Assembly: GCA_015350385.1 (NCBI GenBank)
Contig: WNKI01000001.1
Coordinates: 7,117,083-7,151,410 of the forward strand
Direction: 5' to 3'
Source of the DNA: Aculops lycopersici
Lineage: Eukaryota; Arthropoda; Arachnida; Trombidiformes; Eriophyidae
DNA: 34,328 nucleotides
Made by a program: the position numbers and the translations under genes. The notes under the pieces are model-generated. The model made no database searches and was not told the DNA's origin. It was given only the letters and a program-made list of their open reading frames with translations. The first letter of the stretch is position 1. Every line of letters starts with the position of its first letter. This document shows positions 26,457 to 34,328 of the stretch, one piece after another.

Positions 26457-29400
26457 ATGGTGGGAACTGAGGTTGCAGATGAGTCAACCACCGAAACTAT
26501 TCTACTAGATCATTTGCAAGAGCAACAGGGAGAGCAAAAGCCTGAGGTTGTGGTAGTGAAGGATGGAAAGTTACACAAGCATGATCAATCTGGCCGCAAG
26601 CACGCCAAGCACCATCACCACGACCATCACAAGCAACAAGCGCACCACAAGCACCCCAAGCAGCAACAACCAATCAATAACGAAACAGGTGGTGGCGACG
26701 GTAAGCAGCAGAAAGCTGAGACGTCGAGTTTGGTGGGCGCCAGCGAGACTGTAGCCGGCGAGGGTGCAGGCGAGAAAGGGCAGAATGTTGACAAAAAGAG
26801 AGCAGTTGGTGATATGGAAGTTAATAAAGGCAGAGCACTGAAAGCTAACGGTCTCAGTGTCGAACACAATGCCGCTTCAGTTGCAGCCAGGGAAGTTGAA
26901 AGCCATAAGTCTCCATCGGCAACTATGATATTGACAGGTGAAGAGACTTCAGAATTAGAAGATAGGAAAACAACGAAGACTACCGCAAGTGACCAGCGAG
27001 CAAAGAAACCGCAACCTAATGCATCACACGACCATAAGAGCAAAGCAAACGAGCAGCAGCAAAACTCAAGGGAAATAAAGCATGAGAATAGTAAAGAACG
27101 GAACGAAAAGAGCATAAACGAAGCTAGCGAGTTGAAAGTAATAAGCGAGAGTGGTCAACAGCATAAGCAGCATAAGTCGCACGAGCAGGTAGTTGATTTA
27201 ATAAAGCAACAGAATCCAGGTGCAGTGACAGACGGTAGTGGCAGCACAGTTAGACCATTAGCTAGATTGCATTTAAGTAGTCATCTCAATCATCTAGAAC
27301 ACAAATCAATTGCGTCATCCGCGTCCTCGTTGCCGACATTGTCGTTTTCAGAGTCCTTGGGCAACACTTACGCAACTCGCTTGGCCGGAACAAGTCTTGT
27401 GGTTGGCCTCCCCCTATTAGCTCTCGCTCTCGTCGCCATGATCGTTTGTATGTTCTTCAAATTTTGCCACGCCGGCGGACTTGCCGGCAACTCTCGGGGC
27501 AGCAATGGAAAGTCGCACAAGACTAGTGGTGGTGGTGGCTCAAGCGGGAGAAACGACAAGCTTGGCCCAGAGTCGGCCTTTAAAAAGTCGCCCATTGGCT
27601 TCATTTCCGGCGGAAAAGTCATTGATAATCTTCAGGGAGTCCAAGTAATTGGCGAGGCTGCAAAGGTGACGAATTTGGCGAAGAAAGCACTCAAGAGACA
27701 ACCAAAGCTTGATAGACGTCAGCTGACTTTGGACATGGACGACCAAGACAGCTACCAGCACCTTGGTCAAAATGAGCAGCAGCATCAAGCTGAAGTAATA
27801 GCAATCCATTCACAACAGCAACAGCAACAATGCAACAAACAACAACTACAAAACAAGCAACACCCACTGCCCCTGCAGAAGTCGCCCTCGTTGTTTTCGA
27901 AGGCTACAATAAAGTCAATTGGACGAAAGGCGTCGGTGAGCTCGACGAGTTACTCTTCGTCTTCCGGTTCAACTCCGGGAGACCAGGCAAAGATGTCGCT
28001 TGCCAAGAGAGGCAAGTCCTTTGCCAGATCCATCATTATGATGAGTCGCCAAGAGACAATAGGTGGCGACATGTCATCGAATCGAATGAGCTCCATGTTT
28101 CCGCAAACAATTGTAGAGCAACCTGCTGCTGAGCAGCAATCTGTTTATCAGAAATTTGGACGCGTGAAAATAAAGATGGATTACGATTTTGGAGGCTCAA
28201 TTTTCCAAGTGACCATAATTGAGGCTGAAGACTTGGCTGCCATGGATTTAAACGGCTACTCGGATCCATACGTCACTCTGGCTTTAATACCGGACGCAGG
28301 AAAAACATATCCAAAGGAGAAGACAAAGATCAAGAGCAAGACGCTAAATCCAAAGTGGAATGAGACCTTCAAGTTTCAAGTCAACTATTCGGATTTAACC
28401 AGATTAAGTCTCCAGTTAATTTGTTTAGATTATGATCGTTTCTCAAAACACGACGAGATTGGCCAAGTCACCATTCCAATCGAGTCCATAGATTTGGCTC
28501 AATCGGTGGAGGAGTGGCGCGATTTGAGGCGACCAAAGGACGAGACGGAGAAGGGCCGGGTAAGTTTAGATGATAATAGCGAAATTTGTGTTTAAAAATC
28601 ACCATTTATTCGAAAGTTATAGCCCTCAAAATGACACTGAGGCCTCGAGAGTTAGGCGAGCAAATTTCCTTAACCCGGCACCTGACCAACTAGAAAATGG
28701 GCTCTGCATGATGGCTGCGCATCTGCGCAGAAGTGTGTGAATTTTGGTATCCACTGCGTATGTGGTTACCCTTGGGAACCCTCGAGCACCTAGCGCCGCG
28801 AGTTCGAATGCTTCTTGATCAGAAAGGCTCACGCTTTGCAATGCACGCGGATTCAATCCGTCAAGTCGAGCTGAACATAGCGAAAAAAACCGCTTCTAAA
28901 AGTCACCTCTAACTCCGAAGTTATGATAGCTAGCAGGTAAATGGACCCTGCAAACGACTCATAAGTTGGATTCTGAGCATCCGGTTGCCTTAAATGTCTG
29001 CTATCGTGTATATTTTCTGGAATATAGATGTCACCTAAAAACGGTTTTGTTTGCTGTGATCCGCGCAACTTGTAGATTCGATTCTAAGCGCATTTTGTTG
29101 CTTTGTTATGGCTGAACAACAGGCATCTGGACCCGCGGCACTAGGTGGTCGGGAGGTTCCGCAGAGTACTAGACGAGCAGTAGATATCAAAATTTCAACA
29201 CTCCTGCGCGGGAGTTCAGTTATCATCGGGCACCCTCTTTCCCGTCGGTCAGGTGTAGGGGACCGGAAATATACCCTCCTTCCTCTGGGGGATCCATTAT
29301 CACCTTGAAAGCTGTAACTTTGGAACCATGAGTGATAAACATACACGACTTTCGTTATAATGATCCCCATACTCTAGCACGTTTATTTGATATCTATTTG

Positions 29401-30291
29401 ACTGCACTCTCTGACACCTAGATGATCTATTCCGATGCTCGGGTATATCCACCGACCGGGTGGCTGGCGTAACCAAGCTTCGGAGCCTCAATGTATCAGT
29501 CAACTTTACTTGCACATAAATTATCGTGTCAGAATATAAACTCATGGTATGAATTTCACTCGAGTTACTGACTCTATGAGCATTTCGCTCACGGGGCCTC
29601 AAAATCACATTTTATTATATAATCTTGGAACCGATTGATATTTTTTCGCATGTCTTTTTCCATTTCATCCATCCCTCAATGGATGAAACGAAGAAAGATT
29701 AACGAAACCTTGACTATTAATACTAATTTCATCCCTACTACTAAACCAATCCAAAAGCTCGGCGAAATTTGCCTCAGCTTGCGCTACGTTCCAACGGCTG
29801 GCAAGCTAACAGTCATCGTGCAGGAGGCCAGGAAATTGAAGAAGATGGACTTGGGTGGCTTGTCGGATCCTTACGTGAAGTTGGCCTTGATGATAAATGG
29901 GAAGAGAGCAAAGAAGAAGAAGACATCGATTAAGAGATGCACATTGAATCCACACTACAACGAGTCCTTCTCGTTCGAGTTGCCATTTGAGCAGGTGCAA
30001 CAAGTTCAGCTTGTGATCACTGTGGTGGATTATGACATAATTGGAACCTCGGAGCCCATAGGACGCATCGTTTTGGGCTGCGAGCAAACCACCGGCGAGA
30101 CTGAGACAAACCATTGGATGGACATGCTAGCTAGTCCTCGGCGGCCGATTTCCAGGTGGCACACGCTGTCACAGGTGGTTGATGGCTTGGACGCCGGGAG
30201 TGGCAAGGGCGACGACGAGGATCAGGAGGTCGACGAGCAAACGTCGCAAGGGCAGCGGACACCTGAGAGTTTGAGAAAAAACAACAGCTAA
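26457..30291 (+). CDS. Syt1: Synaptotagmin (Syt1-like) with an unusually long N-terminal region, two exons
   Basis: Exons 26457-28559 and 29758-30291 join in phase 0 to 878 residues, roughly twice the usual length. Residues 1-308 are His/Lys/Gln/Glu-rich and unrelated to known domains. A transmembrane helix spans about 309-334, with Cys331 and Cys337 possible palmitoylation sites. A basic, Gln/Ser-rich linker follows, then C2A (about 567-690) and C2B (about 702-850). C2A keeps the calcium-ligand Asp residues (D597, D603; D658, D660, D666 in CLDYDRFSKHDEIG). C2B has MDLGGLSDPYV and VVDYDIIGTSEPIG, with Glu at the fifth ligand, a form I recall from insect Syt1. NGKRAKKKKTSIKRCTLNP is the polybasic strand, and RRPISRWHTL the end of the domain. 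Synaptotagmin is the calcium sensor of vesicle fusion. The C-terminus is extended and acidic. Confidence 0.9.
28560..29757 (+). other. Synaptotagmin intron between C2A and C2B (1198 bp)
   Basis: The donor is CGG/GTAAGT at 28560, phase 0. The acceptor CCAAAAG/CTC at 29757 follows a TACTAAACC branch-point-like stretch near 29738-29747. Splicing restores the family order ...EEWRDL (end of C2A) to LGEICLSLRYVPTAGKL (start of C2B). Most of the intron is taken up by the inverted repeat described separately. The final 390 bases show no clear structure apart from a short CCTCAAAATCACA block near 29596 that resembles part of the left arm. Confidence 0.92.
28568..29365. repeat. Imperfect palindrome in synaptotagmin intron, arms about 360 bp
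   Basis: The left arm (28568-28930) and right arm (29000-29365) are inverted copies at roughly two-thirds identity by eye, separated by about 69 bases. Matches run the full length. Outer: GATGATAATAGCGAAA against TTTCGTTATAATGATC. Middle, right-arm sense: CGCGGCACTAGGTG, AGATATCAAAATTTCAACAC and GGTCAGGTG each have a close reverse-complement partner. Inner: GATAGC 28925-28930 against GCTATC 29000-29005. Corresponding frames of 60-75 codons are open in both arms (28626-28856 minus; 29108-29308 plus) and share residues such as AVDxKIxTLLR. This suggests an inverted duplication of one element, perhaps of transposon origin. Confidence 0.85.
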
Positions 30292-30571
30292 CTTTGGTTT
30301 GTTAGTTCATTTGTTTCTAGTGATTGGGTGTGAAGGAGCAGCAACAATAACAAAAACAACATAATAATAATGATTAGCAACTAATCATTAAGACGATGAT
30401 AATTAGCAGCAGGTGTCTACCTACTACGACCAGTTTGTAGTGGAATTGAAACACCGCTTTAATCATTGAGTGGTTGGATTTCTAAGCAAACATTGAATGA
30501 AATACGAGGAAGAAGAAATAGATGAAATCTCTCAGAGACTGAACATCAAGAAGATGTTATAACAAAAGAGA

Positions 30572-30577
30572 AATAAA
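30572..30577 (+). terminator. Poly(A) signal AATAAA of synaptotagmin
   Basis: It lies 281 bases after the synaptotagmin stop. Confidence 0.6.
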
Positions 30578-30666
30578 GAAAGTGAGACTGTGAGTATCAA
30601 GTTTCCGCTTGTTATCATTACTATGATCATCATACACTTTTGATTATATCTTCCATCTATCTCTCT

Positions 30667-30672
30667 TTTATT
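30667..30672 (-). terminator. Poly(A) signal AATAAA of the 979-residue gene (minus strand)
   Basis: TTTATT on the plus strand, about 120 bases past the minus-strand stop. Confidence 0.6.
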
Positions 30673-30791
30673 CTATGTTCTAATATACACAAACACTAAT
30701 TACTAATTACCTCTTGCACCAATTTGATGCACCAACACGGCAATAGAAATTAAGAGTTGGAAATCATTATCATATATACTTAGTTAGTTAG

Positions 30792-33731
30792 TTAGTAGAT
30801 TATCTGCTTGGTGGCCAAATAAGTGTTGCCATTCCTCTCGCTATTAACCTTCAACGGAATCTCCACTCGCCCATTCCACAAAACTCCATTTGATACTTTG
30901 CTCGGGTGATGGTTGTGCATTCCTTTGCCTCGATTATCCTGATTAGTATGATCATCATTGCGACTGTTATTATGTAACATATTATTTGATGATGAACTCG
31001 CGCTCGGCGATCGCGCTGAGGAGGGAGTGGAAGAAACGGATGAGGGCGACGAGCTCAGCGATGTGGGCTTTTGGCTTTCTTGTTTGGACAGTGGTAACAA
31101 CTTGTTGCTGCTGCTCGACGTTACCCTCCCACCTCTCACCTGATTACTATTCACCTGCTGGCGCCTAAGTTGTTGCTGATGATCGTGGTCATCATCATCA
31201 TCGTCGTCGTCGCCGCATCGACTCAACGAGCTTCCGCTTGTATCACTGAACCCGCGATTGTGATGGCCACTATCGATGTCGCCACTTGAGGGCGAGTCCA
31301 TCAATTGGGATTCCTGCTGCTTGCTCATTTGACTCATTGATGACTTCTCATGGTAACCGGAAAATTTGGCACTTGTAACAACAACACTCGGCTCAGGCAT
31401 CATCAATTGATGTTGATGGTGGTGATGGTGCATTCGATTAGCATTATCGCCACTCGACCTATGGGATACAATTGACGAGCAGTTACCTGGCGACTCGGGC
31501 GAGTTTGACGCATTTGATGTTGCACTATCGCCGCAAACAATGGAACCCAAGCCGGAGGAACTATTTGATCGAGAGCGATCGCTAAACGAGTTTGAGTTTG
31601 AGTGGTTTGTTTCGGTTCGTGAGGTAACTACACCCATCTCGCTGCCAAGTGGGCGGGCGGGCGAGGAAACCGGCGAGGGTCCGCAAACAATCTCCTTGGC
31701 CTCAGGTATTGTGCTAGATTGAATTGGGCCAACCAACTGTGGATTCGTCGATCGGCGCAACTCAATTCCCGTCAACTTTCCCTGTTTCCTGCTTAGCGTA
31801 TCATAATCCTTTGGGGGCAACAAAATGGGCGCGGTCTTGGTGTTTCCCAACTTTGCCTTGAGTTCGGCAGCCAAAGACTCGTACATCTGAGTGACCGCAG
31901 CCGCAGCGGGATCCTCGGCATCAACAGGTTGACCTCGATGGCTTAAACTTCGACGGTTTAGTCTTTCGCTTGACAAGGATCTCGAGTTTGGATTATTGGC
32001 AATTCCCGCTACTTGTCTCCTTGATCTCGACTGATGACCGACACCAGCTAGAGGATCGGCATTTGGTTGCATAATAGGTGAATCCGAATAATGATACATC
32101 TGAGGTGCGAGCTCTGATGGTAATGGTTCGCCTGCAGTCCTCAGCAGCAGGCCAGAGTGTGGCTTGGCTGCAACAGGTGGCGGTGCCACGCCCCTCGCAT
32201 TCTGCAACATCCGGCGCTCGCTACAGGAGCTCGCCCGGTGGTAGGCATCGCGCTCTTGTTGCGGATTCGTGTTGCTATTTATTAGCCGCTTTGCATGGCG
32301 ACTTGACCTTTGGCTTCTATGCTGCTGCTGCTGCAACATCAACAGGTCCTCTTGCGATGAAAACTGGGGACAGCATTGTGGATCGGAGCACTCGATGACG
32401 CTTGGCGGCGCCATCGTCGGCAGGGGAGGACAGCAGCGGGGATCTGGACACGAGTTTGCTGCAACAGGTGGCCGAATCATGCTTGGTTCAACCAACTGTG
32501 AGCAGCAGCTCATTGCATAAGGTTCCTCTAGCGATTGGTCTTTGCGCTCCTGATGGTTAAGAACTTGCGAGGAGAGCGCCGACTTCCGGTCTGACCTTCG
32601 CTTCAAAGGTTCGCTTGGTAGAAGTTCGTGGCTTTGATAAGGTAGAGAGTAACCGTCAACCGGAAGCTGGTGTTGGTTGATTAATTGGCGTGCAGAGTTT
32701 ACTGGTGGCTTTGGCGTGGAAGTGGAGCAACCACCTGAGGGCATCAGACTCTGGTTTCCACTGGCCACTTGTCTTTGGTTCATGTGCTCTTGGTGGTTGG
32801 GATGATGATGATGATAATGCGCCGCTGTTTTGCTCAACAAGTGGACGCCCGAAGTTGAGTGAATGAACTGCTGCTCATTGTTATCTTGGTGGAGCTCATA
32901 ATCAAGATAAAGTTGCCTGCTTCGGGATGTAGCCGACATTCGATGGCCACTTTTTGCCGGTAGACTATGAGCAATGCTTTGTGCTTGTGACATTGATTGT
33001 TGTCGCTGATGCTGTTCCAGGATTCTATGCGATCGCCGGCCAACCACCGGTTGCTTCTGTGAGTCTTGATACGACTGATTACTGTGCATCATCGAAGCAT
33101 CGATGACTTTGCCGCTTGTCGCCGAAACTCGACGCTGCTGGAGACTCTTATGCGAACGCTCAACCGGAAACTCGGGCACTTGAATGGTCGGCGGCTGCGA
33201 GTAGTCGATCACTTGGTCAGCCAGGTCCACCTGTTGATACAGCTGTTGCTGTGCCATTGCGCGCGCCGACTTGGAGGCAAGACGACGGCCAATCATCGGC
33301 ATACCTGATGCACTGGATCCTTTCCCACCGCCACCGCCGCCACCATCCAACAAGTGGTCGTCGCTAAAGATCAGCACCACGTCGTCCTCGCCCGACTGCT
33401 GGACAATGCGCTCGTCGTTGATCGTCCGGTGACTGTAAGGCTGCTGTTGTTGCCTCATGGACCTACCCATGGCCACCTGTTGATGTAGATGCTGATCTGT
33501 TGAGCTTTGGCCGTTGTTGTAGGAAATCCCATTCACTGTATTTAAAGGATGCTGCCGATATCCCTTTAAGCTTTTGCACTTGGGCACCGAGCTCACGATT
33601 GGCACTGCCGTTTTCGCGGCCACGCGAACAAAGTTGGCCGCCTGGCTGCCATTTGATCTCTGCTGTTGTTGCATCATCATCATAGGAGTTGACCGACTCG
33701 TCGACGACGGCAACTTGTTCTTGCCTCCCAT
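30792..33731 (-). CDS. Large disordered Gln/Ser/His-rich protein, unrecognised
   Basis: The open frame encodes 979 residues and is by far the longest without a recognised domain. It is low-complexity for most of its length: poly-Met/Gln near the N-terminus, poly-Gly, His runs, an Asp run near residue 860, and long Ser tracts. Three blocks look conserved: an N-terminal VAAKTAVPIVSSVPKCKSLK; a central YESLAAELKAKLGNTKTAPI followed by LLPPKDYDTLSRKQGKL; and the extreme C-terminus, VLWNGRVEIPLKVN then TYLATKQIIY. There are repeated Cys-Cys-Pro motifs (DPRCCPPLP, DPQCCPQF) near residues 430-460. No signal peptide or membrane helix is seen. An in-frame TAG directly precedes the ATG; CAATAG/ATG could also be a 3' splice site, in which case this is the last exon of a longer gene. 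An adaptor or scaffold role is a guess. Confidence 0.75.
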   Translation of the reverse strand: MGGKNKLPSSTSRSTPMMMMQQQQRSNGSQAANFVRVAAKTAVPIVSSVPKCKSLKGYRQHPLNTVNGISYNNGQSSTDQHLHQQVAMGRSMRQQQQPYSHRTINDERIVQQSGEDDVVLIFSDDHLLDGGGGGGGKGSSASGMPMIGRRLASKSARAMAQQQLYQQVDLADQVIDYSQPPTIQVPEFPVERSHKSLQQRRVSATSGKVIDASMMHSNQSYQDSQKQPVVGRRSHRILEQHQRQQSMSQAQSIAHSLPAKSGHRMSATSRSRQLYLDYELHQDNNEQQFIHSTSGVHLLSKTAAHYHHHHPNHQEHMNQRQVASGNQSLMPSGGCSTSTPKPPVNSARQLINQHQLPVDGYSLPYQSHELLPSEPLKRRSDRKSALSSQVLNHQERKDQSLEEPYAMSCCSQLVEPSMIRPPVAANSCPDPRCCPPLPTMAPPSVIECSDPQCCPQFSSQEDLLMLQQQQHRSQRSSRHAKRLINSNTNPQQERDAYHRASSCSERRMLQNARGVAPPPVAAKPHSGLLLRTAGEPLPSELAPQMYHYSDSPIMQPNADPLAGVGHQSRSRRQVAGIANNPNSRSLSSERLNRRSLSHRGQPVDAEDPAAAAVTQMYESLAAELKAKLGNTKTAPILLPPKDYDTLSRKQGKLTGIELRRSTNPQLVGPIQSSTIPEAKEIVCGPSPVSSPARPLGSEMGVVTSRTETNHSNSNSFSDRSRSNSSSGLGSIVCGDSATSNASNSPESPGNCSSIVSHRSSGDNANRMHHHHHQHQLMMPEPSVVVTSAKFSGYHEKSSMSQMSKQQESQLMDSPSSGDIDSGHHNRGFSDTSGSSLSRCGDDDDDDDDHDHQQQLRRQQVNSNQVRGGRVTSSSSNKLLPLSKQESQKPTSLSSSPSSVSSTPSSARSPSASSSSNNMLHNNSRNDDHTNQDNRGKGMHNHHPSKVSNGVLWNGRVEIPLKVNSERNGNTYLATKQIIY

Positions 33732-34165
33732 CTATTGACTCTTTTGTTATCGCGTCCGCCGCTCTTCTAATACCTTGATTTGATTTGTCTTGAGTCTCAA
33801 CTTTAATTCGGACTTGCTGTTGCTTCTACTTTTATTTGATGTTGATGTTGTCATTTGAACAAATAAAACGATCTACTCATTGCTCGTCTTAAGCTTGAGA
33901 CAGGAAGTGAGCGCATCCAGCGTCAGCTCCTAAAAATCCGCAATTCAAAGTCAGATTTTTCAATCTCCGATTCGGACTCGGTGCCTAACACTATTGTGCA
34001 AGGACTGTGCTATTGTATAATTGGACGGATGATAAGGTAATTAGTTAGTTGCTTTCCTCGAGATTAAATTGTAACTTTCCCTCAACTCTCAATCATTTTC
34101 TACAGCTTAAGATTCTTTGAACCCTTCTTAATAAAAAGACAGGTAAACTTTTCTCTTCAATGACT

Positions 34166-34213
<48 letters not shown>

Positions 34214-34328
34214 TCGTGTCGTACGACTACTAACGTAAAGTAACGACGTAACTTAACGTTGGTAGGTAAAGTAACTACGTAACGTACGGAAGAAGTACTA
34301 CGTAAGGTCGGACGGTACGTCGTCGTCG
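33732..34328. other. Upstream region of the minus-strand gene, to window end
   Basis: There is no coding sequence. It includes a possible 5' UTR or intron for the 979-residue gene, a GA microsatellite at 34169-34211, and about 115 bases of unusual ACGTAA/GTAAC-rich sequence up to the window end. Confidence 0.4.
34169..34211. repeat. (GA)n microsatellite
   Basis: About 21 uninterrupted GA units, the longest simple repeat in the window. It lies about 440 bases upstream of the minus-strand ATG at 33731. Confidence 0.95.

Larger units (their letters stand above)
30292..30791. other. Convergent 3' ends of synaptotagmin and the 979-residue gene
   Basis: This 500-base stretch holds both 3' UTRs. 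Plus-strand AATAAA lies at 30572-30577 and minus-strand AATAAA (TTTATT on plus) at 30667-30672. It contains CAA/AAT-rich simple sequence and no gene. Confidence 0.6.

Noticed and set aside
26627..27115. 162-codon open frame antisense to synaptotagmin
   Set aside because: It is the mirror of Gln/His/Lys/Ser-rich coding DNA, giving Leu/Cys/Ser-rich translation with no motif.
29635..29757. Upstream part of the frame leading into the C2B exon
   Set aside because: It precedes a good TACTAA...AAAAG acceptor and does not resemble synaptotagmin; C2B begins directly after 29757, so this is intron.

Overview
The window is nuclear DNA from an animal, most likely an arthropod with a compact, intron-poor genome. 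It holds eleven coding loci in about 34 kb. Recognisable proteins are alpha-tubulin (C-terminal end only), DNALI1/p28 dynein light chain, RBBP4/Caf1-55, an animal-type Myb, TTC27, gliotactin, REXO4, CCDC51/MITOK and synaptotagmin. Two or three more genes encode low-complexity proteins I cannot name with confidence. RBBP4, Myb, TTC27, gliotactin, REXO4 and CCDC51 are each one uninterrupted reading frame, although their relatives in other animals usually have many exons. Only DNALI1 (introns of 124 and 85 bp) and synaptotagmin (one intron of 1198 bp) are visibly split. About 3 kb per gene with strong intron loss would fit an eriophyoid-like mite. That is inference; the sequence does not prove it.

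Layout. 1-201: end of alpha-tubulin. 387-7317: about 7 kb without a credible protein gene, containing GA tracts, a cluster of ETS-like sites, a tandem duplication and two strong hairpins. 7318-8142: a His-rich protein with a PxDLS (CtBP-binding) motif. 8544-9559: DNALI1. 10673-11932: RBBP4. 13749-14657: R2R3 Myb, convergent with TTC27 (minus strand, 14770-17325); their poly(A) signals lie in crossed order. 18594-20993: gliotactin. 22451-23284: a possible muscle or cytoskeletal protein, convergent with REXO4 (minus, 23482-24465). REXO4 shares a 312-bp divergent promoter region with CCDC51 (24778-25596). 26457-30291: synaptotagmin. 30792-33731: a 979-residue disordered protein on the minus strand. 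The window ends in a long GA microsatellite followed by odd ACGTAA-type sequence.

The genes do not form one pathway. They mix housekeeping functions (tubulin, chromatin, RNA processing, mitochondrial channel) with nervous-system and epithelial genes (synaptotagmin, gliotactin) and transcription regulators. The developmental-type genes have the long non-coding flanks.

The most unusual structures are: an imperfect palindrome with arms of about 360 bp that fills most of the only large intron, between the two C2 domains of synaptotagmin; a pre-miRNA-like hairpin at 5884-5963; a synaptotagmin with a roughly 308-residue His/Lys/Gln-rich region before its membrane segment; a Myb lacking repeat R1; an axonemal-type dynein light chain in what may be an organism without motile cilia; and an over-represented ACAAGTGG octamer.
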